Source of the DNA: an uncultured Chthonomonadaceae bacterium
GTDB lineage: Bacteria > Armatimonadota > Fimbriimonadia > Fimbriimonadales > Fimbriimonadaceae
NCBI GenBank assembly: GCA_946479035.1
Contig: CAMLDW010000069.1
Location: 1 to 7,466, forward strand
DNA: 7,466 nt
Direction: 5' to 3'
Positions 1 through 6,995 of the stretch are shown here, in pieces (position 1 is the stretch's first letter; every line of letters starts with the position of its first letter). The position numbers were made by a program, and so were the translations under genes. The notes beneath the pieces were generated by a model, which saw nothing but the letters and a program-made list of their open reading frames with translations, was not told the origin of the DNA and searched no databases.

Positions 1-1031
1 GGCGTGCGCTGATACCAATAGGCGACGGAAGCAAGGTCCAGCACCATCCCGTTCGCGTGGCCGTGCTCGATCGACGCGCGCAAAGACGACGAGAACCGCA
101 CTGGGTCCTCCAGGTGGAAGCGGTAGTAGTGCATCCGCCCGATCCACCCGAACCGCGCGTCGTCGTTGTTCCGCCCCGGAGCGTACGCGATGCCGAAGTA
201 AGGGTGCTGGTAGTGCTCGTCCGGCCCCCACGCGGTGTTGAAGTAGTCCTCAGTGCCCGTGCCGTGCATGCCCGGCCACTTTTCGCCGTCGATGAGGAAC
301 ATGTCGTCGCCCTCGCCGGGCCACGGCGCGCTCGGCGCGTGCACGTAGTAGTTCACGCCGACGTAGTGCCCTTCGCCTGCGACCTCGCAGAAGAGGTAGT
401 TGTGCTCGTCGCTCTTGTTCTTCGGGTCGGGCGTGCGACGTGGATCGGAAAGACCTGTCACATCAGACGGATCGGTGATCCAGGCGTTCTCCATACGGTC
501 TGCGCTGTCGATTCCGGTCAGCTCTTGGTGGTACCAGGCGTGGAAGCGCCCTTCGTCCGCGGGGACCGAGGCGTGCTCCTCGTAATCGACGTAGTAATAG
601 AAACTGTCGACGGCGAGGTCGCTCTGGTTCTCGACCTCGATCCGTGCGCCGCTGCCAAAAGGCATCGGAAAGTAGCACACGAGCGCCCCGCCGTTGCGCG
701 GCGCGGCGGCGAGGGGCAGAGAAGCGAAGTTGTAGTTCTTCGCCCACCCCTGGCCGAAGAAGTCGCCGATCGGCGATTCGACAGAGGGGAAGTCCTGCCC
801 GTCCCAGAACATCCTTATCACCAGCTTGCGGCGAGCCAGCGGGTCTCTACTATTAATAGTGCACCAGATGTGCTTGACCACGCCCGCGCCCGCGACGTCG
901 AGCAACACCAACCGACCGCCCGGCGGGATCGGCTTCCAGTCGTCGTTGCCTCCCGTCACATCAAAGGAAGAAGACCTGCGCGATCGCGCCGAGACGATGC
1001 GGCTCAGGCCAGAGAGCGGACCGTGGGACAT
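1..1031 (-). CDS. GH172 / DUF2961 family glycoside hydrolase, partial (C-terminus beyond window)
   Basis: Open from the ATG at 1031 to the left edge with no stop: 343 complete codons. Members of DUF2961 (CAZy GH172) act on fructofuranosides and arabinofuranosides, including difructose dianhydride I synthase/hydrolase. I see the N-terminal 'SFDVTGGNDDW' and 'IPPGG' region (about residues 23-38), 'KHIWCTIN', 'FWDGQDFPSVESPIGDFFG' (about 74-92), 'PRNGGALVCYFPMPF', and the signature stretch 'PGEGDDMF...DGE...GTGTEDYFNTAWG'. Glu240 (in PGEGDD) and Glu261 (in GTGTED) lie 21 residues apart, the spacing I recall for the catalytic Glu pair of the characterised enzyme. 'IEHGHAN...ASVAYWYQ' close to the edge is also typical. 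No signal peptide is visible, so a cytoplasmic enzyme is expected, probably acting on imported oligosaccharide. It follows the cyclase gene by 49 bp on the same strand but has its own promoter-like box. The family call is firm; the exact substrate cannot be read from sequence. Confidence 0.93.
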   Translation of the reverse strand, partial: MSHGPLSGLSRIVSARSRRSSSFDVTGGNDDWKPIPPGGRLVLLDVAGAGVVKHIWCTINSRDPLARRKLVIRMFWDGQDFPSVESPIGDFFGQGWAKNYNFASLPLAAAPRNGGALVCYFPMPFGSGARIEVENQSDLAVDSFYYYVDYEEHASVPADEGRFHAWYHQELTGIDSADRMENAWITDPSDVTGLSDPRRTPDPKNKSDEHNYLFCEVAGEGHYVGVNYYVHAPSAPWPGEGDDMFLIDGEKWPGMHGTGTEDYFNTAWGPDEHYQHPYFGIAYAPGRNNDDARFGWIGRMHYYRFHLEDPVRFSSSLRASIEHGHANGMVLDLASVAYWYQRT

Positions 1032-1043
1032 GGGGGGATTATA
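1032..1043 (-). promoter_or_regulatory. -10 box abutting the GH172 start codon (possible leaderless mRNA)
   Basis: On the minus strand a perfect TATAAT (1043-1038) is followed by six C residues and then the ATG at 1031. Initiation 6-8 nt after a -10 box would place the RNA 5' end at or next to the start codon, leaving no room for a ribosome binding site, and none is visible. No good -35 hexamer is found 16-18 bp upstream. The AT-rich stretch stands out sharply in GC-rich surroundings. The leaderless reading is an inference. Confidence 0.5.
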
Positions 1044-1080
1044 TATGCGAGTGCGCCGGTGGGTCGCTGCGTTCCAAAGC

Positions 1081-3207
1081 CTATTTGGCCTCCGCCCTGT
1101 ACGAGCCGTCCCACTCCTCGCCGGGCGGTTCCTTGATGTACGCCAGGCACCGCTTAAGCAGGATCCGCGCGGGGCCGTCCTTCTCGCGAACGGCGACGAC
1201 GGTGCGGAAGCCGTCGGCGGCCTCGACGAAGCGGCGCGCGCGGTAGTCCGCCATCGCCTGGTTGTGCAGGCCGGCGATGCGCAGGTCGTCCGGCGTCGCC
1301 TCTTCCTTGAGCGCCATCAGTTCATGGACCGTTGCGGCGCGCTCGCGCCCAGCGACTGTGACAAAGTCCACGGTTCGCGTCAAGATCGCGTCGCCCGCCT
1401 CCTCCTTCGTCAGCTCGCCGATGAGGATGGACGTCTCATAGAACTTGTTGAGCCCTTGCAGGCGCGAGGCGAGGTTGACCGAGTCGCCGATCACCGTGTA
1501 GTTCATCCGTTCGCGCGAGCCGACGTTGCCGACGACGACGTCGCCGGTCGCGACGCCGAACGACGCGAGCAGCAGCGGCTTCCCTTGCTCGCGCCACTCT
1601 TGGTGCAAGCGCAAGATCGCCTGCTGCGACCGCACCGCCGAGACGCAGGCAGAGCGCGCGGGGTTCTCGACGGGCGATGGCGCGCCCCAAAACGCCATGA
1701 CGTCGTCGCCGTTGAACTTGTCGACGGTACCGCCGTGCTCGATGACCTTTCCACTCAAGACGTCGAGGTATTCAGCGAGCAGCTCGACGAGCTCCTCCGG
1801 CGGCATCCTCTCGCTCAGCCGCGTAAAGCCGACGATGTCGGCGAAGTAGGTCGTGATGTGCTTCCTCTCGCCGCCGAGCCGCGCCTCCTGCCCCGTCGTC
1901 ACAAGGTGCCGCGCGTACTGCGCGGGCACGAGCTTCTCGAAGGAGCGCAGGCTTGTCTTGAGCTGTTCGACGGCAGTGCCGAGCTGTTGGAGCTCGTCGA
2001 TGGTGGTCGGAGGCAGCGGGCGCGGACCGAAGTCGAGCGAGCGGATCCTTTTCGTCTCGGCGACGATCGCCTTCACGGGGGTCGCGATGCGTTGGGCGAG
2101 CAGCAGAGAGACATAGATGCCCGCGAGCAGGGCGATGACGGCGAACATAACGAGCACGTTGCGGTCGGTCGCTAGATCGCCCATGAACTCCTCGGAAGGC
2201 ACGACGATGCCGAGCACCCAATCGGGCCTCGCGCCGCCACCGAGCCTGCAATACCCGGTGAGATAGGTCTGACCGCCGTTGACGATCCTCAGGCGGTTGA
2301 CGGTGCCGATCGGGAGCCCAGTCAGGGAGCTCATGTGGCCGAACAGGTCCTCGACCACGGGGTCATGCAGCTCTTGGACAGTAACGAGCCTTAGGCGGTC
2401 GCCTTCGGAAACGAGCAGTCGGTTGGGGTCCTTGTACGCGATGATGTGCGGCGGCCCGCTCACGCTCCACTCGCCCAAGAACGCGTAGCCGAGATCCCCG
2501 ATGCGGATCTGTTGCACGTATCTGGAAAGGCTCGTGAGCGTAAAGTCGACGTAGGCGACACCGATGACCTTGATCCCGCTCGGATTGATCGGCGTCGCGC
2601 ACGTCACGCCGGGGCTCTCCGCCTCTCCAGGGTTCTTGATCAGGTGCGTGGGGGTCCACACCTGTTCCTGTCTTGCCTTCGCCGCCTTATAGAACTCTTG
2701 TTCGCGCAGGTCGGGCGCTGTGCCGGCGCTGGGACCGAAGAAAAGGCTGCCCGCAAGGCGCACGACGCTCGAGCGCTCGAGCTTTCCGTCAGGCGTGCGG
2801 CGCGCGACGTCGAGCTGCACCTGTCCGTGCGACTCGCGCACCGCGCGCACGTACTCGCCGCTGCCGTCGACCACGATGCACAGCGTGCTGAACTCGGGCG
2901 TTTCGTTCGTCAGCTCTAGGATCTGTTCGGCCAGCTGCTGGAACCCCCCCGTATCGAGCTGCCGCGCACGGAAGCTCGAAGAGGGGCTGGCCAGGCCGGC
3001 GAGGAACCTGCTGTTCTGCTCGGCCTTGGTGAAGAGCCCGTCAATGCGCTCTCCGATCTGCGAAGATGTCTGACGCACTACGCGCTCAGTCAGGTCGCTC
3101 ATCACGGCCTGGGCGCGGATCCACGTGTAGGCGAACACGACGAGCATCGTGGCAGCGAGGATGACGGTGGTCTGCCAGCTCAGGCGAGCGCTGAACGACA
3201 TTCTCAC
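1081..3207 (-). CDS. membrane-bound class IIIb adenylate cyclase with Cache-like sensor and HAMP domain
   Basis: 708-residue protein predicted to convert ATP to cAMP on the cytoplasmic face under control of an extracytoplasmic sensor. TM1 is about residues 11-30. Residues ~35-345 form a dCache-like domain, with 'DLREQEFYKAAKARQEQVWTP' and 'VIGVAYVDFTL' typical of that fold. TM2 is about 351-371, HAMP about 372-425, and the class III catalytic domain about 448-632. Catalytic residues are all present: metal-binding Asp457 (FADIVGF) and Asp501 (NGDDV), adenine-contacting Lys497 and Thr571, then Asn578 and Arg582 in 'GDSVNLASR'. Thr at 571, where mammalian enzymes have Asp, marks class IIIb, the type of soluble adenylyl cyclase and CyaC. 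The C-terminal ~65 residues ('GLHNQAMADYRARRFVEAADGF...AYIKEPPGEEWDGSY') look like a degenerate TPR tail common in such cyclases. The GTG at 3207 was chosen because AAAGGTGG lies 6 nt upstream; an ATG at 3201 is the alternative. Cyclase activity is well supported; the ligand is unknown. Confidence 0.95.
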   Translation of the reverse strand: MRMSFSARLSWQTTVILAATMLVVFAYTWIRAQAVMSDLTERVVRQTSSQIGERIDGLFTKAEQNSRFLAGLASPSSSFRARQLDTGGFQQLAEQILELTNETPEFSTLCIVVDGSGEYVRAVRESHGQVQLDVARRTPDGKLERSSVVRLAGSLFFGPSAGTAPDLREQEFYKAAKARQEQVWTPTHLIKNPGEAESPGVTCATPINPSGIKVIGVAYVDFTLTSLSRYVQQIRIGDLGYAFLGEWSVSGPPHIIAYKDPNRLLVSEGDRLRLVTVQELHDPVVEDLFGHMSSLTGLPIGTVNRLRIVNGGQTYLTGYCRLGGGARPDWVLGIVVPSEEFMGDLATDRNVLVMFAVIALLAGIYVSLLLAQRIATPVKAIVAETKRIRSLDFGPRPLPPTTIDELQQLGTAVEQLKTSLRSFEKLVPAQYARHLVTTGQEARLGGERKHITTYFADIVGFTRLSERMPPEELVELLAEYLDVLSGKVIEHGGTVDKFNGDDVMAFWGAPSPVENPARSACVSAVRSQQAILRLHQEWREQGKPLLLASFGVATGDVVVGNVGSRERMNYTVIGDSVNLASRLQGLNKFYETSILIGELTKEEAGDAILTRTVDFVTVAGRERAATVHELMALKEEATPDDLRIAGLHNQAMADYRARRFVEAADGFRTVVAVREKDGPARILLKRCLAYIKEPPGEEWDGSYRAEAK

Positions 3208-3213
3208 GCGCGG

Positions 3214-3221
3214 CCACCTTT
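3214..3221 (-). promoter_or_regulatory. ribosome binding site of the cyclase gene
   Basis: The minus strand reads AAAGGTGG, one mismatch from the Shine-Dalgarno AAAGGAGG. The gap is 6 nt to the GTG at 3207 and 12 nt to the ATG at 3201, so the site favours the GTG start. Confidence 0.6.
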
Positions 3222-3314
3222 GAAGCGAAGGGCGGGGGCCGTGTCGTCCTTCCTAGAATCTTCCGCGCCGCGCTCGGTTCGCACCTTTTTGCAAGCGTAC
3301 CAGTAGGTAGCATC

Positions 3315-3330
3315 CGGGTTGGGATACCCG
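3315..3330. repeat. short inverted repeat in the divergent intergenic region
   Basis: CGGGT (3315-3319) and ACCCG (3326-3330) form a perfect 5-bp inverted repeat with a 6-base loop, ending 18 bp before the glycosyltransferase ATG. It could be a weak operator or a 5'-UTR hairpin, but it is short enough to be chance in GC-rich DNA. The rest of the 141-bp spacer (3208-3348) shows no convincing -35/-10 pair on either strand. Confidence 0.25.
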
Positions 3331-3348
3331 TCGGGCAGGGCAGGGAAG

Positions 3349-4302
3349 ATGGCCTCAAGTGCGATAGACAGGTTTCGGATCGTGCGTGCGCACAGGCACC
3401 GTCACGTCACCGACGACGTCGTCCACCGCCTGGAAGAGGAGATGTGGCACGCGACGGGATGGCCGATCGAAGAGCCGTTCGCGGGGTTTGTCCAGAGGGT
3501 CGCTCGCGGGTGCGCGGCCGCGTCGCTACCGTTCCCGATGCGCAGGCAGCGCGACGTCTTCATGGTTATGATGGGGCCGTACCGCGTCGCGCTCAACGCC
3601 GCCGACTGGCTCGCGACCAGCGGCAGGAAGGTCGCCTGGATGTTCGACGTCTGGCCGAACGCCTACCAAGACCTCGCCGACCTAGTGAAGAGGTACAAGA
3701 TCGACGCGCTCTTTATTACGTCCAAGCAGTCCGCAGACCGCTTGTCGCGCGCGGTCAGCGGATGCGACGTCAAGTGGTGCCCTGAGCCGCTCGTGGACCT
3801 GGGGTTTCGTCCCAAGCCGTTCGAGGAGCGCAAGACCGAAGTGATCCAGTTCGGCCGTCGCTACGGTCCGTACCACGACGCGCTCGTGAACGACGTGAAG
3901 GGGATCGCGCTCGGCTACGTGTTCGAAAAGAGGCCGGGCGATGTGATCTACCCGACGAAGACCGAGTTCGTGATCGGGCTCGGAGACAGCAAGGTCAGCG
4001 TCTGCTTTTCCAGCGACATGACTCACCCAGAAAGGGCGGGCGACGTCTCGACGACGACGCAGAGGTACTTGCAGAGCTTCGCGAGCGGCTGTATCGTCCT
4101 AGGGAACACGCCTCCAGAGCTGATCCAGCTTTTCGGGTACGACCCCGTGGTGCCGGCCAACATGCGCGACCCGGTCGGGCAGATCGCAGAGGTCCTCGCG
4201 TTTCCGGAAAAGTACCTGCCGCTCGTCGAGCGCAACATGAAAGAGGTGCGCAACCACACCGTGAAGGAGCGCGCACAGACGATCATGCGCGAGCTGGGCT
4301 AG
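3349..4302 (+). CDS. putative GT-B glycosyltransferase (CgeB / Glyco_trans_1_2-like)
   Basis: 317-residue soluble protein without signal peptide or membrane segment. The C-terminal third resembles the nucleotide-sugar-binding half of family 1/4-type glycosyltransferases of the CgeB group: 'DVSTTTQRYLQSFASGCIVLG' (residues 232-252), then 'PELIQLFGYDPVV', 'DPVGQIAEVLAFPEKY' and a terminal helix 'NHTVKERAQTIMREL'. The middle has the Rossmann-like 'VAWMFDVWPNAYQDL' (95-109), 'IDALFITSKQSADRL' and the hinge-like 'WCPEPLVDLGFRP' (143-154). About 317 residues is short for GT-B enzymes. The ATG at 3349 was preferred over an upstream in-frame TTG at 3319 because it is preceded by a G-rich 'CAGGGAAG', although the Shine-Dalgarno match is poor and close. 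It diverges from the cyclase gene and its stop overlaps that of the convergent MFS gene. Donor and acceptor are unknown; a role in surface glycan synthesis is inference. Confidence 0.7.
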   Translation: MASSAIDRFRIVRAHRHRHVTDDVVHRLEEEMWHATGWPIEEPFAGFVQRVARGCAAASLPFPMRRQRDVFMVMMGPYRVALNAADWLATSGRKVAWMFDVWPNAYQDLADLVKRYKIDALFITSKQSADRLSRAVSGCDVKWCPEPLVDLGFRPKPFEERKTEVIQFGRRYGPYHDALVNDVKGIALGYVFEKRPGDVIYPTKTEFVIGLGDSKVSVCFSSDMTHPERAGDVSTTTQRYLQSFASGCIVLGNTPPELIQLFGYDPVVPANMRDPVGQIAEVLAFPEKYLPLVERNMKEVRNHTVKERAQTIMRELG

Positions 4303-6620
4303 CTGCGCGCAAGGCAGGCGAGCCAGGCGACGATGAACGCCTCCTCGACCGCGTTCTCAGCGAGCGCCCACATCTCCGGAAGCCGCGTCTCGAACGCCAA
4401 AAGCTGCAGCGCGCCCTTTTCGTCGCCGGAAGAGAACCTGTGCAGCGAGTCGCGCAGGACTTGCCGCGAGCCGTGCGCGGACTTCAGCGCCTCCAGCATC
4501 GCCGTGTCTCGCTCGAAACCCTCTGCGATCAATAGGCGATACGCCTCCTGCTCGACGCCGAGCAGCCGGGCCGCGCCCAGTAGGCACCGTCGCCGCGTCG
4601 TCGCGCTCTGGCAGTCGGAGGCGGCCCTGGCGATGAGAGCGACGTCCTCCGGCCCACCGACGCAGCCCAGCGCGTACGCCATCTCCGGCAGCCCCTCGTC
4701 GCGAAACTCCTCGAGCGAACGGCGCACGCGCGGCGCGGTGTTGGTGAGGCGCAACTCTGAGACCGCCTCTGCCGCTGCGACCCGCACGCTCGGGTGAGGG
4801 TCGAGCAGCGCCTCGGCGATGACCGGCTCCGCCTCCCTCGCCTCCAAGTGTCGCAAGGCTTGCAGCGCGGCGCGCCGCATCTCGATGTCCTCGTGCCCTT
4901 GCGCCGCGCTGATCAGGTGCGGCACCGCCGCTTGGCTGCCGATCCGACCGAGCGTCTTCGCGGCCGAGCGCCGCAGGATGGAGCGCGGGTCGCGCAAGAG
5001 CCCGAGCAGCACTTCCTCGGTACGCGCAGTCGGCGTGCGCCCGAGCGCCTCCACCACGTCCTCGTCGAGCAGCTCCGGGTGCTCAATGACGTGCGAGAGC
5101 AGCGCCTCCGCCGCCTCGTCGCCGCCGAGCCGGGCCAGCGCGATCGCCGCCTCGCGCCGGATCCGCGGAGAGGGGTCGGTGAGCGCCTTGCGCAGCTCGC
5201 CCGTCGCCATCGAGAACTTCTTGCGCCCCACCACGCCGATCGCGCGCAGCCTCCGGTCCGCGTCGGCGCTCTTGCTAAGGGCCGAAAGCGCGCGCACCCC
5301 GCTCAAAGAGAACTGCCTCATCTGCCTGATCGTCTGCCGGATCGAGACCGCGCCCGGCTCGCGCACGCCGCCGAGCATCGCCGTGCACACGACCCTCACT
5401 ACAATGACGATGAGGAACAGCGTCTTGTACGCCGTTTCGGCGCCCATCGGCGCGCGCAGCAGCGCCATCGTGAGCGAGCCGAAGAGCGGCGCGACCCCGC
5501 CGCAGATCGCCGTGGTCGTGAGCGCCGCCGCGAGGTAGGAGGACCGCTCCTCCGGCTCGGCGGTCGACATGAAGATGTTGAGCTGGGTGACCGCGACGCC
5601 CGACCACACCATCCCGTTGTAGACGTGGCCAATGAGCAGCACCGCCGCGTTCCATCCGGGCTGGTTCGGGTGGCAAAGGATCCATATCCCGGGAGTGAGC
5701 ACGGTCCCTGCGGTCGTCAGCGCGAGGATCGGCTTGTTGCCGTACTTGTCGGCGAGGTAGCCCCACGTCCTGACGAGCATGACTGTGCCGAGCGCGCTCG
5801 CCACCGCGACGAGCTGTAGCAGCGTAAAGTCGATCTTTAGCGTCTCTCGCGCGAACGCCGTGAAAAAGCCGCCCGCGTAAGTCTGGCTCGCCATGAACAG
5901 CCCGCTGAAGACCAGGATCAGGCGAAAGTTCTTGTCCTGCCACGGCCGTGCCATCGCGCGCACGCTAGCGCGAAGGCTCACGCGCACGGGGTTGGCGCGG
6001 ACCGTCTCCTTCATGCGCAGGAAGAACACCATGCTCACGATCGCGCAGACGAACCCGCCGCCGTAGATGACGGAGAAGCCCGCAGACTCCTTCCCGGCGT
6101 TGCGAAAGGCGTCGAGCGCCAGGCCGCCGGCCATCCCAGCCACCATGCCGACCGACGTGGCGACCAGAGTGCGCCGGCTGAAGTACCACCCGCGCGAGGT
6201 CGAGGGCACGAGCTCAGCCAGCCAGTCCGTGTAGATCGGGTTGACGATCTGCACCGCCGTCGCCGCCAGGCCGATGCAGGCGAGCAGCGCGACGAGCTTC
6301 GCCTCGTTCGGGATCGGCGCGAAGGGAAGGAACACCAGCGGCAGGTACAGCAGCCGCCACGCCCACCCGCCGGGAGCGATGAAGCGCCGGTAGAACGGGT
6401 AGCTGCGACCCCAGATTGCGCCCGGCACCTGCACGATCCCGACGAAGCTGGGCACGGCGGTGGAGAGCCCGATCCACAGGTCCCCGCCCCCAAAGTGCTG
6501 CACCAGCCCGATCAGGAAGTTGCCCGCGACCAGCGTCGCGAAGGCTGTGGCGAAGGCCACGTCCCAGTTCGCGACCTGCAGGTTCCGCAGGTTGTCCAGC
6601 CTGTTCTCGGTGAATCGCAT
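4299..6620 (-). CDS. MFS permease fused to C-terminal HEAT repeats
   Basis: 773-residue protein. Residues ~19-418 hold about 12 hydrophobic segments of an MFS permease, with a motif-A-like 'GYLADKYGNKP' (287-297) between TM8 and TM9 and the conserved loop 'DWLAELVPSTSRGWYFSRR' (132-150) in the N-terminal half. After a basic linker (~419-465), residues ~470-770 are helical pairs with HEAT/PBS-lyase-repeat signatures: 'ALTDPSPRIRREAAIALARLG', 'LLRDPRSILRRSAAKTLGRIG', 'EDIEMRRAALQALRHL' and 'LLDPHPSVRVAAAEAVSEL', at about 31-residue spacing, then degenerate repeats to the end. The HEAT part should be cytoplasmic and may bind a partner or gate transport. The substrate is unknown; sugars or other small solutes are guesses. 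The ATG at 6620 is the only nearby start, with only a weak GGCAGG upstream. The TAG stop (4301-4299) shares four bases with the convergent glycosyltransferase gene. Upstream it diverges from the rRNA operon; no clear promoter is seen in 6621-6747. Confidence 0.92.
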   Translation of the reverse strand: MRFTENRLDNLRNLQVANWDVAFATAFATLVAGNFLIGLVQHFGGGDLWIGLSTAVPSFVGIVQVPGAIWGRSYPFYRRFIAPGGWAWRLLYLPLVFLPFAPIPNEAKLVALLACIGLAATAVQIVNPIYTDWLAELVPSTSRGWYFSRRTLVATSVGMVAGMAGGLALDAFRNAGKESAGFSVIYGGGFVCAIVSMVFFLRMKETVRANPVRVSLRASVRAMARPWQDKNFRLILVFSGLFMASQTYAGGFFTAFARETLKIDFTLLQLVAVASALGTVMLVRTWGYLADKYGNKPILALTTAGTVLTPGIWILCHPNQPGWNAAVLLIGHVYNGMVWSGVAVTQLNIFMSTAEPEERSSYLAAALTTTAICGGVAPLFGSLTMALLRAPMGAETAYKTLFLIVIVVRVVCTAMLGGVREPGAVSIRQTIRQMRQFSLSGVRALSALSKSADADRRLRAIGVVGRKKFSMATGELRKALTDPSPRIRREAAIALARLGGDEAAEALLSHVIEHPELLDEDVVEALGRTPTARTEEVLLGLLRDPRSILRRSAAKTLGRIGSQAAVPHLISAAQGHEDIEMRRAALQALRHLEAREAEPVIAEALLDPHPSVRVAAAEAVSELRLTNTAPRVRRSLEEFRDEGLPEMAYALGCVGGPEDVALIARAASDCQSATTRRRCLLGAARLLGVEQEAYRLLIAEGFERDTAMLEALKSAHGSRQVLRDSLHRFSSGDEKGALQLLAFETRLPEMWALAENAVEEAFIVAWLACLARS

Positions 6621-6747
6621 CGGCCTGCCGGGATTGTGATTGCGCGCCGCGTTTGGACGCTAGGAACCGGGCCAGTCGGCGAGCCGCGCCTGCAGGAAAG
6701 GTCCAATCAGGCACAATCGTTGCGTCCTTCGCATGGGCGTTTTGGCC

Positions 6748-6773
6748 GTCCCGGTGGAAAACCTGCCCGGGAC
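6748..6773. repeat. inverted repeat just upstream of the rRNA -35 box (candidate operator)
   Basis: GTCCCGG (6748-6754) and CCGGGAC (6767-6773) are perfect 7-bp inverted arms around a 12-base centre. The right arm ends two bases before the -35 hexamer, so the element covers about -64 to -39, where an AT-rich UP element would normally sit. It may be a regulator binding site for the rRNA promoter or the divergent MFS gene. It lacks a T-run, so it is not a convincing terminator. Confidence 0.4.
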
Positions 6774-6775
6774 CC

Positions 6776-6805
6776 TTGACTTGAACCTGGTCTTGTGCCT
6801 ATAAT
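6776..6805 (+). promoter_or_regulatory. sigma70-type promoter of the rRNA operon
   Basis: TTGACT (6776-6781) and a perfect TATAAT (6800-6805) are separated by 18 bp. A transcript would start at about 6812-6813, roughly 184 nt before the 16S 5' end. This is the strongest promoter match in the window and is oriented toward the rRNA. Confidence 0.88.
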
Positions 6806-6811
6806 AGCCCT

Positions 6812-6995
6812 TGCCTCTCAGCCTTTGAGGGGCGCGCACCTTGAAAGCCCCATAGTGATGAGACGCAGCTTTATGCCTGTCCCTTGAGGACAGGTGGAAT
6901 CACATGAGTTCCGAAGGAACTTGAGTAATCAAGCTTTGAGGAAACTCGACTAGGAGACGCTGTTTCCCGATTCGTCGGGATGCGGACAAACGTTT
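6812..6995 (+). other. 16S rRNA leader with a series of small hairpins
   Basis: This transcribed spacer has no plausible gene. It contains successive short stems: 6814-6820 with 6826-6832 (7 bp, one G-U), right at the predicted RNA 5' end; 6876-6882 with 6888-6894 (CCTGTCC/GGACAGG, perfect); 6906-6912 with 6916-6922 (GAA loop); 6936-6940 with 6945-6949 (GAAA loop); and 6966-6970 with 6975-6979 (CCCGA/TCGGG around TTCG). Such leaders take part in antitermination, folding and RNase III processing of pre-16S. The partner strand of the processing stem lies beyond the window. Confidence 0.7.
6932..6946 (+). promoter_or_regulatory. boxA-like antitermination motif
   Basis: AGCTTTGAGGAAACT matches the boxA type sequence TGCTCTTTGAAAACT at 10 of 15 positions and lies about 50 nt before 16S, a usual place for boxA, where NusB/NusE would bind to prevent premature termination. 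It partly overlaps a small GAAA-loop stem, and the match is imperfect. Confidence 0.4.

Noticed and set aside
1074..1088. CCAAA/TTTGG hairpin at the cyclase stop as a terminator
   Set aside because: Only 5 bp, AT-rich, and without a T-run on the minus strand.
57..1136. Long plus-strand open frame (359 codons) opposite the GH172 gene
   Set aside because: It lies in the complementary register of a clearly conserved protein, is Arg/Val-rich with no recognisable motif, and stays open because the real gene lacks TTA, CTA and TCA complements at high GC.
826..2175. Plus-strand open frame (449 codons) opposite the cyclase gene
   Set aside because: Antisense shadow of the conserved HAMP and catalytic region; composition is Arg/Asp/Leu-biased and no domain is visible.
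3319..3348. TTG start at 3319 extending the glycosyltransferase by ten residues
   Set aside because: The extension crosses the CGGGT/ACCCG repeat, has no ribosome binding site, and the added residues look non-conserved; the ATG at 3349 is simpler.
3208..3348. cAMP-receptor (CRP-type) site between the cyclase and glycosyltransferase genes
   Set aside because: No TGTGA-N6-TCACA-like palindrome is present.
4794..5819. Plus-strand open frame (341 codons) opposite the MFS-HEAT gene
   Set aside because: Low-complexity Arg-rich shadow of a gene with clear transmembrane and HEAT signatures.
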